Positions 46,043 to 54,312 of a stretch of DNA of 64,000 nt are shown piece after piece. Source of the DNA: Paenibacillus agricola (lineage in GTDB: Bacteria; Bacillota; Bacilli; Paenibacillales; NBRC-103111). The stretch is from NCBI RefSeq assembly GCF_011440305.1, contig NZ_JAAOIW010000002.1:550084-614083 (forward strand), given 5' to 3'. Positions within the stretch are counted from its first letter, which is position 1. Each line of letters begins with the position of its first letter. A model generated the notes under the pieces. That model did no database searches and was not told where the DNA came from. It was given only the letters and a program-made list of their open reading frames with translations. A program made the translations under genes and the position numbers.

Positions 46043-47329
46043 CTACTCGTTTAAAAAGGTTGTCGCCTTGTTCTGGATCAGCTTGGCTACTTCCTCCGCA
46101 GACTTTTGTTCGCTAAAGAATGATCTCGAATCATCTCCTATAATTGAAATCACTTTACTGTCCACCTCCGCATAGTTATCAGCTGTACTAATGAGTTGTT
46201 TGAACTGAGTAAATTCTTCGTCCGACACCTTGGGTGCTTTCCCGTCTGGAAGCTTGTACGTTCCATTTTTAACTTGTTCCTGAATGTCGTTCAACTGCTT
46301 CTCATTCACAGATTTAAGCAGTGAAAACCCTTGTCTCTCTTGCAGGGATTGCCCTTCTTCGGATAACACGAAGGCAATAAACTTCCAAGCCTCCTCTTTA
46401 ACCGAAGATTTGGCTTGAATGGCGAACTGGGAAGCGGTGACAATCCTCGTTCCACCTGTTTGTTCTGGTTTTTGCAGCAGCTTCGGATTGGAGAAGAATA
46501 GATGCAGACCATTGATAAAGTCTGCCGGCGATTGCAAAACGGTAGAATAGAACATTTGCTTGCCTACATCCGCCGGTTCCGATGTCATGACTTTATTATC
46601 GTACATTTTTTTAATTTGTTGCATCATCTCCAAGAATAATGGAGAGTCGAACTTTGCCTTTTTCGCTGTATGATCAACGAACTCTGCGTATTTATCCACA
46701 ATCATTTCTTGAAGGAGGAGTTCCGGCGGGTCATTCGCTAAAGCGTAGCGGCGTTCCTTGCCGCTCTCACCCAGTTTCTTCGAAATCTCTTCGAACTCCT
46801 TCCAGGTCCAATTCTTATCGTCCACATTCGTGTTCTTAAGAATGTCCCCATCGCCTACGAACGCCCGCAGGAAGAACCCGAAAGGCATGGTATACATACC
46901 TCCATTCAACTTCAATTCATCCAAAATGTTCATTTGCAAATCGCTTTTATTCAGTGTTTTGTCTTGCTTCATAGACTCATCCATGTTCAGGAGAAGCTTT
47001 TTGCTCACATAATCGTCGATAGGCAAGCTGCTTATTTCAAAGATATCCGGACCTTTCCCTGATAGCAGCGCTGTATTCGTCGTTTTTTGGTATTGTTCAT
47101 AATCTTCTGTGACCTGAATTTGCAGATCGATGTCCGGATACTTTTCTTCAAACTTTTTCGCTATCGTTTGATAAAATGCGTTCGGTCGTTGCATAGACAA
47201 AGTAACGACTCTTTGCCCCTCTTTGGTTACCGGTTTCTCCGTACTTGCCAATTCCTCGCTACCTCCAGAATTGCATGCAGTCATCATTGTCATTAAAATA
47301 CCAATAAATATAAATAGCCACTTTTTCAT
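46043..47329 (-). CDS. extracellular solute-binding lipoprotein (family 1)
   Basis: 428 residues. Signal peptide with lipobox MMTAC (Cys at 19), and a type 1 sugar-binding fold (IAKKFEEKYPDIDLQIQVTEDYEQYQK; KGPDIFEISSLPIDDYV; KEEAWKFIAFVLSEEGQSLQERQGF). ATG at 47329 follows GGAGGAACTTATTCA. Likely captures a sugar or polymer for the permeases encoded at 48640-50435. Confidence 0.92.
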   Translation of the reverse strand: MKKWLFIFIGILMTMMTACNSGGSEELASTEKPVTKEGQRVVTLSMQRPNAFYQTIAKKFEEKYPDIDLQIQVTEDYEQYQKTTNTALLSGKGPDIFEISSLPIDDYVSKKLLLNMDESMKQDKTLNKSDLQMNILDELKLNGGMYTMPFGFFLRAFVGDGDILKNTNVDDKNWTWKEFEEISKKLGESGKERRYALANDPPELLLQEMIVDKYAEFVDHTAKKAKFDSPLFLEMMQQIKKMYDNKVMTSEPADVGKQMFYSTVLQSPADFINGLHLFFSNPKLLQKPEQTGGTRIVTASQFAIQAKSSVKEEAWKFIAFVLSEEGQSLQERQGFSLLKSVNEKQLNDIQEQVKNGTYKLPDGKAPKVSDEEFTQFKQLISTADNYAEVDSKVISIIGDDSRSFFSEQKSAEEVAKLIQNKATTFLNE

Positions 47330-47370
47330 TGAATAAGTTCCTCCTATAATTTTATCATTTACAAGCTTAA

Positions 47371-48531
47371 CTATTGCAGACGAACACGGTTTCCGTCTTG
47401 TAATGGCTCACTGCTCTCCAGAATAATCATGTCGACCTCATAGATACTATCCGTTTGGATCATTGTTTCTTTGCCATTCGCTTCACTGGACTGAATTCGG
47501 ACTTTACGAGCAACAAAGATATTGCCTAATGCCCCCCTCTGCTCGTCAATTTTATAAACAAACATGCCTTCACGATCCTGATGAATCGCCTCATTGGATA
47601 TAACTAGTCCCTCTTGGTGTGAGCGTTTCTCGAATTTGATCTCTGCCTTCTCACCCCCTTTCAGCTCGGAATCATTGACACTAACGCGAAGAGCCTTCTG
47701 CGGAATCGTTGGGGTAAGCCTTGCTTCCTCTCCAGATACGCTCTCGGTGCGCGGTTCTGCATTCGCCACTTCATCAATCGTGCCATCGATCATACGGGCC
47801 TGTTGTTCTTGGACAGTATGTACTTCGACCTCTATCTTCTCTCCGATTGAAATCCCTAAGCTGGACAACAGAGTTGAATCGGCAGAAATATCGAATCGAT
47901 AACCTAGGCTGCTGTTCGCAATAAGAATATCTGGTTCTCCTGCTGATGTTACCCCTTCAAGGGCATTCAATTTCGTTATAATACCATCGAATGGAGCGAT
48001 CATTTCCTGTTGGTTTGTCAGACGGTCTCTCAACTCGTTAACCTTACGTTCCTGCATGCCTAGATCAAGTTTTTGCGTTTCTATATCGCGTCTTGCATTC
48101 CGAATTTTGAGTTCATCTCCTTCCATGGACGACTGGATGAACTGATCTTGCATATTCTGCAGCCCGATTTTCTGCTTGTCCAAGTTGGTGATTTCATCTT
48201 CCATTTCTCGTTCAACAGATTTGCTGTCATAAATGATTAGCTGCTGCCCCTTCTTCACACGATCTCCTTCTTTCACGAGAATCTTTTGGACCTTCAAGCC
48301 AGCAGGGTTCGCTAATCTCGCTTCGGCGACCGGTTGCAGCATACCGCTACCTTCGATCGTAAATAAAAGACTTCCATTAGCCGGCTTTTCCGTTCTCACT
48401 TTCGGTAATGCCAGCGACTGCAGCGTGTTGCTGAACAACGTAAAAAATAGTAACAATCCCATAAAAACAATGAACACGACTAGAATGGTTCGTTTGCGCC
48501 TACGATCAGATGGCTCGTTTTCTAACTCCAT
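47371..48531 (-). CDS. HlyD-like periplasmic adaptor / membrane fusion protein
   Basis: 386 residues. Short basic cytosolic head, one membrane helix (about 14-34), then a lipoyl/biotinyl half-motif (GSGMLQPVAEARLANPAGLKVQKILVKEGDRVKKGQQLI), a coiled coil (KIRNARRDIETQKLDLGMQERKVNEL), the second half-motif (MIAPFDGIITKLNALEGVTSAG) and a beta-barrel. It resembles adaptors of ABC exporters such as YknX. It lies between permease genes and the binding protein of an importer-type operon, which is unusual. ATG at 48531 follows AGGAGGAG. Confidence 0.88.
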   Translation of the reverse strand: MELENEPSDRRRKRTILVVFIVFMGLLLFFTLFSNTLQSLALPKVRTEKPANGSLLFTIEGSGMLQPVAEARLANPAGLKVQKILVKEGDRVKKGQQLIIYDSKSVEREMEDEITNLDKQKIGLQNMQDQFIQSSMEGDELKIRNARRDIETQKLDLGMQERKVNELRDRLTNQQEMIAPFDGIITKLNALEGVTSAGEPDILIANSSLGYRFDISADSTLLSSLGISIGEKIEVEVHTVQEQQARMIDGTIDEVANAEPRTESVSGEEARLTPTIPQKALRVSVNDSELKGGEKAEIKFEKRSHQEGLVISNEAIHQDREGMFVYKIDEQRGALGNIFVARKVRIQSSEANGKETMIQTDSIYEVDMIILESSEPLQDGNRVRLQ

Positions 48532-48639
48532 ATCCCGTCTTTCTCCTCCTAAGAACCTTCCATTGGAAAGTTTACTTCTTAAGCATTGTCTGAGTTTTGT
48601 TTAAGCAAATTTGTATCGCAAGCATCAGCTTCGCAAGAA

Positions 48640-49515
48640 CTACCCCTTGATGCCAGACAATTGAATGCCCTCAATGAAATGCGTTTCCGCATACAGAAAC
48701 AACAGCACCATCGGAGCCATGTAGAGCATGGATGCAGCGAAGGCAATCCCCATTTCACCATTGATCCTGGATAAATAAACGGATAGTGGCTGCTGGAACG
48801 GATCGTCCAGAAAAATAAGCGGCTGCTCCACCATGTTCCAATAATCGACGAACAAGAGAATAACAAGTGCAGCCAGGCCCGGTTTGATCATCGGAATCAT
48901 AATCTTGCAGAAAATTCGCAAATGCCCAGCTCCATCCATCTTGGCCGCTTCGATGTAGGCATATGGAATATCCAGCATGAACTGCCTGAGCATAAACACG
49001 CCGAAAGCTGCGAAAATCCCAGGTAATATAATCGCATTCGTACTATTCAGCAGCCCAAGCTTATCCGCCATTATGTAATTCGGCACTAGTGTCACTTGAA
49101 ATGGCATGAGCATGGTCAAGACATAGACAAGAAACAACGGGTCCCGGCCACGAAATTGCAGCTTGGAGAACGCGTACGCAGCAAGTGCTGCTACGAGGGT
49201 TTGTCCTGCGATGACCGGCACTACCATAAACACCGAATTCCAGAACATCGCCAGATATCTGGGGCTGCCCACCAACACCTTGCCATACTGCTCCAAGGTC
49301 ACTTGATCCGGCAGCAATTTTAAATTCACATAAAGATTGGTTCTCCCAGCAGCCGCTTTGTTCATTTGCCCTATGGGTCCATAATTGATGCCAATTTCTT
49401 GTTCGGTCATGAGCGAATTTGTGAAAGTGATCACAATCGGGAATAATAACATGACAGCAATAGCGCCCATGACGACCGTTAACGCACTTTTTCGCAATAC
49501 TTTGGCAACTAGCAC
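48640..49515 (-). CDS. carbohydrate ABC transporter permease (UgpE/MalG type)
   Basis: 291 residues, six helices; EAA loop YAYIEAAKMDGAGHLRIFCKIMIPMIKPG. GTG at 49515 after GGGGGACGGAAGG. Partner of the permease at 49530-50435, 14 bases away. No ATPase gene in the operon. Confidence 0.92.
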   Translation of the reverse strand: MLVAKVLRKSALTVVMGAIAVMLLFPIVITFTNSLMTEQEIGINYGPIGQMNKAAAGRTNLYVNLKLLPDQVTLEQYGKVLVGSPRYLAMFWNSVFMVVPVIAGQTLVAALAAYAFSKLQFRGRDPLFLVYVLTMLMPFQVTLVPNYIMADKLGLLNSTNAIILPGIFAAFGVFMLRQFMLDIPYAYIEAAKMDGAGHLRIFCKIMIPMIKPGLAALVILLFVDYWNMVEQPLIFLDDPFQQPLSVYLSRINGEMGIAFAASMLYMAPMVLLFLYAETHFIEGIQLSGIKG

Positions 49516-49529
49516 AGCCTTCCGTCCCC

Positions 49530-50435
49530 CTATTCCATGAACTGCCGATACCGCCGTTCAAGCGCAAACAATCCCATGACGATCAGAAGAATACAGCCCA
49601 CCATCAAGGTCGCCGCGGCAGTCAGCTTCTGAATATTGAGCGACGTGAACATATTGTTCATATAGTGTTGCATCATGTATATACTGTCATGCGGATAATC
49701 GCCTGCGATCAAATACGTTTCCCGAAATACTTTAAACGAATTAATGATCGACATGATGACTACAAAGAACATGGTGGATGTTAGATAGACAATTGTAATA
49801 CTGCTAAACTGCCGCAAACGCCCTGCTCCTTCAATTTGGGCGGTTTCATAATAATCCCTCGGGATTTGCTGCAGCCCGGCCAAGAATAAAATCACGTTAT
49901 AGCCGATGTTCTTCCATAAATAAACGACAATGATTACATTTCGGGCCGCATCGGTCTTCATCCAATCCACACGTTCGAATCCGTTGCCGCTCAACCAGGC
50001 GTTCAAAGAGCCGTTCCAATCGAACAGCATTTGCCAGATCAGAATAATCGAGGCGACTGGTACGACAAGCGGCAGCACATAGGCAGTTCGCAGCCATTTT
50101 CGCAGATATATATTTGTATTCAACAGCATCGCCAAGCCTAAGGACAGCGCAAGTATAAGCGGAACACTAACCACGCTAAAATAAAACGTATTCGATGAAG
50201 CCTTTCGGAAGGAACCACTCGCAAGCAGCTCGCGGTAATTATCCAATCCCACGAACTGGCTATCTACCGTACTGTCCATAAAAGAATAGAACACGCCAAT
50301 GGCAAACGGAATCAGGTAGAACAGCGCAAATCCGACACCGCTCGGTACGAGAAATATCCATGCAGCCGCTGAATCCTTGCGAATCCATTTCTTTAATTTT
50401 TTCATGAAACCATGCCAAAAACCCCACTTCTTCAT
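49530..50435 (-). CDS. carbohydrate ABC transporter permease (UgpA/MalF type)
   Basis: 301 residues, six helices; EAA loop PRDYYETAQIEGAGRLRQFSSITIVYLTS. I chose ATG at 50435, 7 bases after AGGAGGAAG; the in-frame ATG at 50459 falls inside the repeated vanS-downstream segment, so its apparent first 8 codons are foreign. First gene of the operon. The insertion junction at 50452 lies within its 5' leader. Confidence 0.9.
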   Translation of the reverse strand: MKKWGFWHGFMKKLKKWIRKDSAAAWIFLVPSGVGFALFYLIPFAIGVFYSFMDSTVDSQFVGLDNYRELLASGSFRKASSNTFYFSVVSVPLILALSLGLAMLLNTNIYLRKWLRTAYVLPLVVPVASIILIWQMLFDWNGSLNAWLSGNGFERVDWMKTDAARNVIIVVYLWKNIGYNVILFLAGLQQIPRDYYETAQIEGAGRLRQFSSITIVYLTSTMFFVVIMSIINSFKVFRETYLIAGDYPHDSIYMMQHYMNNMFTSLNIQKLTAAATLMVGCILLIVMGLFALERRYRQFME

Positions 50436-50451
50436 TCCCAGCTTCCTCCTT

Positions 50452-50598
50452 CCATTCATACATTTAGAATAGGGGAGACTGTTAAAAGAATAAGTAGGAT
50501 AAATATAAAATTTTCATAAAATGATCGGCACAGCAATTAATCTAGTTCTTTGGATGATTTTTTTTGCGGGAAACGGACTTCAAAAAGCATTCGAATTT
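50452..50598 (-). pseudogene. second vanS 3' end fragment (repeat copy 2)
   Basis: About 147 bases matching 26134-26278 with about a dozen differences. On the - strand it reads MLFEVRFPQKKSSKELD-stop; the intact vanS ends IFEVRFPQKNASEGLG-stop, so it is a diverged homologue rather than an exact recent copy. The rest of vanS is absent. The repeat ends at ATGAATGG, immediately before the ribosome site of the permease operon. Confidence 0.85.
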
Positions 50599-50663
50599 AA
50601 CGTAAGCGTAAAATAGCCCCCACCTTGTGCAATCGCAAAAGGACGGGGACTTAAGTATTTTTC

Positions 50664-50860
50664 TTATAGAATACACGGCAAGTTAGAGGGAAGGTTTGTT
50701 TTTCAAAGAAATAGGTCAAATTGACAAACCGATTCAATCCATTCTCTTTGGTGGTTTCGATCATGCTGTAGATCATGCGCTGGCCTTTGCGCCGTGCGGT
50801 GTGTTAGAAAACATCCAGTTCTTTCGACCAATAGGCGTGCGAACAATTCGGGCAGATTCG
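50664..50860 (-). mobile_element. IS66-type transposase (TnpC) C-terminal remnant
   Basis: On the - strand one frame reads ARIVRTPIGRKNWMFSNTPHGAKASA and, after a frameshift, the next reads MIYSMIETTKENGLNRFVNLTYFFEK. The IS66 TnpC C-terminus is (ER)..IKPFVIGRKNWLFSNTPRGA.ASA.IYSIIETAKENGLNPF.YLTYLFE. The rest of the element is missing or unrecognisable. Confidence 0.85.
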
Positions 50861-51023
50861 GGTTGAAGTTTGTGGAGCCTCGATGCTGGCCGGAATTACC
50901 CGAACAACAAGGCTGCGAGATCCGCTTCTTTTGCTTTTGCTGCGCCAGTGAAGGTAACAGGCAGCCATTTCGTTGCATCAGCTGAGGGTTTCGTCCATCC
51001 GATCTAATTGAAGTTATTTATTT

Positions 51024-51593
51024 TCATAACGTACTAAGCCGTAGTTCATAAAAATACTGCACAATTGGATGCTTTAACTTCATCTTCTCGGTCATGTTTA
51101 CAATTCGCTTTTTCCCAACTCGTCTGTCCACCAAAGCTAGAATATTCAATAAGATATCATTGCTCTCTATGCTTTCCTCTATAGAAATGGATAAAAACTT
51201 ATTAGCTACAACGATAAAATTTGATTTACTTAATGTTGACTGTGCTGACAAAAGCTCCTTTGCATATTCTGATATTTTTCTACTTCTTGCAATTACTTTT
51301 AGACGATCCTCCGGAACTATCCCCTTGGCCTCTTTTCTGACCGCTTCAATTTCTTCATTATTGATAGGAATTTGGATATCTGAATCATTCTTAATTTCCA
51401 GCTCCGTCTGATACCATCTGATTAAGGTAGTTATATCACTCATATTGAGTATGTTCTTTTTATCTACTGCAATATAACAATGTCCTGCTTTATCAGGTAA
51501 ATAACGGTAGCTAGTTGCACGGTATTCGACCCTTCCATATAACGCAGGGCAGAGAAAACTCTCCAGTTGTTGCTTCAATTTGCTCCAGGCCAT
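51024..51593 (-). CDS. conserved hypothetical protein (SF0329-like)
   Basis: 189 residues. The start MAWSKLKQQLESFLCPALYG resembles what I recall of the SF0329 family, of unknown function. There is no signal peptide or membrane helix; the C-terminal half is helical. ATG at 51593 follows TAGGAGGATTAC, a strong site, so the gene looks alive although it lies between two transposase remnants. Confidence 0.75.
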   Translation of the reverse strand: MAWSKLKQQLESFLCPALYGRVEYRATSYRYLPDKAGHCYIAVDKKNILNMSDITTLIRWYQTELEIKNDSDIQIPINNEEIEAVRKEAKGIVPEDRLKVIARSRKISEYAKELLSAQSTLSKSNFIVVANKFLSISIEESIESNDILLNILALVDRRVGKKRIVNMTEKMKLKHPIVQYFYELRLSTL

Positions 51594-51631
51594 GTAATCC
51601 TCCTATGTTCTAGGTTGAGATTTCTTATTTA

Positions 51632-51817
51632 TTAATTTTGTATTGCGGGTGGATAGGCTGGATGTTTATCCAGGGTGATTACACGTAGGATTTGATTATG
51701 CAGAGAGGATAAAGCCTTAGTAAAGAAGCGTTTAGCTGCCTGCATATCCCGATTTTCAGATAACATGAAATCAATGATTGCCACGAGTCATTTGTAGGCT
51801 TCATCCCATGACTTCAT
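51632..51817 (-). mobile_element. IS6-type (IS240/IS431-like) transposase remnant
   Basis: On the - strand WDEAYK-stop is followed in the same frame by IIDFMLSENRDMQAAKRFFTKAL...NQILRVITLDKHPAYPPAI, matching the catalytic core of IS6 transposases (WDETYIKV... TIDF.LS..RD..AAKRF..KAL...RVI.VDK..AY). About 20 codons and both ends are missing. No terminal repeats seen. Confidence 0.85.
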
Positions 51818-51866
51818 TTAATTGATGTTATCATGAATCAGAGCTTTGCACCACAACCCGACGCAA

Positions 51867-52433
51867 ATGAGCACTAGAGGCACAACAAAAGAAGTTATTT
51901 TGTCCACAGCTATAAATTTATTTATGAAACACGGATTCGATCAAGTAACGCTTAATCAGATTTGTAAAGAGATTAATGGGACAAAAACCGCGTTTTACTA
52001 CTATTTCAAATCCAAGGATGAGTTAATATCTGAATTCTTTTTGGTTGACAATCTGATATCCAATGATGATATTCTGGACATTCTGTCTGACAGTGATTAT
52101 GCCAATCAGGCCATGAAAGCAATGGAGATTTATGTTAAACACATTGTTCATTCGGGAGTCGAACTGACCAAGGAATTTTACAGGGTCCACTTTCGAAACC
52201 AAATTGCGTTCGATAAAGGTAAATCATCGTTGTTGGGCAGCATTATTCCAACTCTGATTCAACGAGCCAAAGACGCGGGTCAAGTGAAAAACCCGGCGAG
52301 TGCTGAAGATTTGCATGATTCGATGTGTTATATAGCCAATGGCGTATGTATTCATTGGGCAATCGCTAACGGTGGTTTCGATGTTCTGGAAGAAAGCAGG
52401 AAGCGGTTTGAAAATTTGCTAGTAGTGAATTGA
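51867..52433 (+). CDS. TetR family transcriptional regulator
   Basis: 188 residues: ILSTAINLFMKHGFDQVTLNQICKEINGTKTAFYYYFKSKDELISEFF is a full TetR HTH; the C-terminal ligand domain is helical (LTKEFYRVHFRNQIAF). ATG at 51867 has a weak site; an in-frame TTG at 51846 is an alternative. It lies upstream of the NmrA-like gene on the same strand and may control it. Confidence 0.88.
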   Translation: MSTRGTTKEVILSTAINLFMKHGFDQVTLNQICKEINGTKTAFYYYFKSKDELISEFFLVDNLISNDDILDILSDSDYANQAMKAMEIYVKHIVHSGVELTKEFYRVHFRNQIAFDKGKSSLLGSIIPTLIQRAKDAGQVKNPASAEDLHDSMCYIANGVCIHWAIANGGFDVLEESRKRFENLLVVN

Positions 52434-52849
52434 GAATCGTTTTCATGGCAATTGGCTAGTATTCTACTCCAGTTGTTTTTGGTGGAGCCCCTTTGCCGCT
52501 TCCGTATTATTTCTCCGCATGATAAATAAGCCGTTCCACGACTCCCATCACCGGTTATTTGCAATCTCGCTTCTCTCCCCCTTCTAATCATCCAAAATAA
52601 ACATCAAGCGATAAATAAACAAAATTTCCGCAAAACCAGAGCACGACCGCTTCAAACCCATCTCAAGAACAAAACCTGTCGCTTTCCCACGCTTTCCCGG
52701 TAGCTTGGTGACTTAGGGTTACTCGGCTGCTGTAAGGGTGATTTTCATCCTTGCAGCGCGGATTTGCGGTTATCCTTTGGCACCATTATGAAGTCTAAAC
52801 CTTTATATTACATAACATTACTTCGGTAATGTTTATTATTACTTATGTA
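52434..52849. other. intergenic region with structured sequence
   Basis: No gene is recognised. Contains the palindrome at 52814-52833 and, at 52729-52757, a 13-bp hairpin GCTGTAAGGGTGA / TCATCCTTGCAGC with a TTT loop and no T tract after it. A structured RNA or an eroded gene are possible; it matches no riboswitch I know. Confidence 0.45.
52814..52833. promoter_or_regulatory. 20-base palindrome, candidate TetR operator
   Basis: AACATTAC-TTCG-GTAATGTT, 8-bp perfect arms, ending 16 bases before the -35 of the NmrA gene promoter. Its shape fits a TetR dimer site; the TetR gene is the next gene upstream. Confidence 0.5.
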
Positions 52850-52878
52850 TTGACCTTGATTGTCTTAAGTGATATATT
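52850..52878 (+). promoter_or_regulatory. sigma-A type promoter of the NmrA-like gene
   Basis: TTGACC at 52850-52855, 17-base spacer, TATATT at 52873-52878; 44 bases before the ATG at 52922. Confidence 0.75.
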
Positions 52879-52921
52879 TAGCATGCGATCGCAAACAATA
52901 AGTCATTCAGGAGGTTTAGAT

Positions 52922-53848
52922 ATGTCCATAGAAACCAAAGAGTCCAAAGCGAAACCAATCATCTTGGTTGTCGGAGGAACTGGAACCCAAGGGGGTAACG
53001 TTGCACGTGAATTATTGGCGCATGGCCATCGTGTTCGCATTCTTACTCGCCATCCTGATTTGGAAGCCGCACAGCTTTTAGTCAAAGCGGGTGCCGAGGC
53101 CGTTTACGGCGATATGAGTATGCCCGAAACTTTGAGTGCCGCTCTAGCCGGCGTCACAGCCATGTTTTCGGTACAATATACAGACCCGAATGACTCGTCG
53201 GTGGAACCGCAAAATGCTTATAACCTGTTACAGGCTTCCATTAAAGCGGGAGTACGCCAAGTGGTCCATACCTCTTCCATGGGCTCCGACAGGTTTCCAC
53301 GCTGGAATAAACATGCATCTATCGTCAGCTATTGGGATCATAAATGGGAGATTGTGGATAATATCCGGAACGCCGGATTCGATTCATGGACCATCCTGCA
53401 CCCTACCTGGTTTATGGAAAATTTCACCGAAACCTCGGCACAATTTATGAATCCCGAGCTTGAGAAAGGCATCATCTTCAGTGCTTTACAGCCGGATACA
53501 CGCGTAGATATGATCTGTGGTGCGAATATCGCCTCCTTTGCAAGGGCGGCATTTGAACAACCTGAGCTTTTTCATAAACAAGATATTACTTTTGCGGGGG
53601 AATCGCTCACCATGGGAGAGGCAGCCGCGATCCTGACCGAAGTAACGGGCAAAAAAGTTACTTCCGTGTCATTGAGCAATGAAGCTGCCGTAGCAAGGGG
53701 ACTCCATCTTGGTGTAGTGAATTCTCATGACTGGATGAATGATGTAGGATCTATAGTGGATTATGAGGCTTTAGCGCGGTTCGGGATACCTACGACATCC
53801 TTTAAACATTGGGTCGATAAACACAAGGATGAGATCAAGATCGACTAA
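52922..53848 (+). CDS. NmrA-like NAD(P)-binding oxidoreductase/sensor
   Basis: 308 residues. Dinucleotide motif VVGGTGTQGGNVARELLAHGHRVRILTR (GxxGxxG of the NmrA/atypical SDR type); no YxxxK catalytic pair, HTSSMG being in the usual place. ATG at 52922 is 6-7 bases after AGGAGGTTTAGAT. Probably binds NAD(P) and acts as quinone reductase or redox sensor. It is likely under the upstream TetR protein. Confidence 0.88.
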   Translation: MSIETKESKAKPIILVVGGTGTQGGNVARELLAHGHRVRILTRHPDLEAAQLLVKAGAEAVYGDMSMPETLSAALAGVTAMFSVQYTDPNDSSVEPQNAYNLLQASIKAGVRQVVHTSSMGSDRFPRWNKHASIVSYWDHKWEIVDNIRNAGFDSWTILHPTWFMENFTETSAQFMNPELEKGIIFSALQPDTRVDMICGANIASFARAAFEQPELFHKQDITFAGESLTMGEAAAILTEVTGKKVTSVSLSNEAAVARGLHLGVVNSHDWMNDVGSIVDYEALARFGIPTTSFKHWVDKHKDEIKID

Positions 53849-53919
53849 TGTAACCTTAGGGGGAGGGAATGCCCCTCTGTCAAACCAATTAATTTGTTGA
53901 TCAAATTAACAGCAGAAAG

Positions 53920-53955
53920 GGCAGGCGAATGATTACATTCAACCTGCCGTTTCCT
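53920..53955 (+). terminator. terminator of the NmrA-like gene
   Basis: GGCAGG and GAATG arms pair with CATTC and CCTGCC across an ATTA loop with small bulges; tail GTTTCCTT is moderate. Confidence 0.6.
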
Positions 53956-54170
53956 TATCCTATGTATGACTTCGATTCCCGTCTCTTCTTCGCAAAATAA
54001 ACGAGAAAACAAAAAATAAAAACCCATTTAATATCGCAGCTATTGCAACTTGGTTTAAATGATATGACGTTTGAATCAGCGCACTGACTAGAACTACGAT
54101 CTCTTTTTTTTAAAAAGTGAAGAAATTCGGTTATTCCGTACGCTCTAACGATCGCCGCGGACACAAGAAA

Positions 54171-54216
54171 AGTATCCCTACATCACTATTCACGATGATG
54201 TAGGGATACTATTTTT
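54171..54216. terminator. strong bidirectional hairpin terminator downstream of cysNC
   Basis: AGTATCCCTACATCA / TGATGTAGGGATACT, perfect 15-bp stem, 10-base loop, ATTTTT on + and TTTTCTTG on -. It most likely ends the leftward cysD-cysNC message. Confidence 0.75.
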
Positions 54217-54312
54217 CAAGGACTATTTCGTTGAATCGATTTTTTTAAGCATGTGTACGGGAGACTTTCACTTCTTGCTCGATTGCGCTACCAAACAAGG
54301 GTTATGTTGGGA

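Larger units (their letters stand above)
53849..54312. other. intergenic region with two terminators
   Basis: Holds the terminators at 53920-53955 and 54171-54216. A short hydrophobic - strand stretch (about 53960-54100, VALSALIQTS... ILNGFLFFVFSFILRRR-like) has no start codon or ribosome site and is not called a gene. Confidence 0.5.

Noticed and set aside
50703-50978. 91-residue - strand frame near the IS66 relic
   Set aside because: It is out of frame with the recognisable transposase sequence and lacks features of a real protein.
52670-52790. Possible c-di-AMP, c-di-GMP or cobalamin riboswitch
   Set aside because: The conserved cores I know of these classes are not present; only generic hairpins are.
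53960-54110. Hydrophobic - strand stretch that looks like a small membrane protein
   Set aside because: No start codon after the upstream in-frame stop, no ribosome site, and it overlaps terminator-rich DNA.
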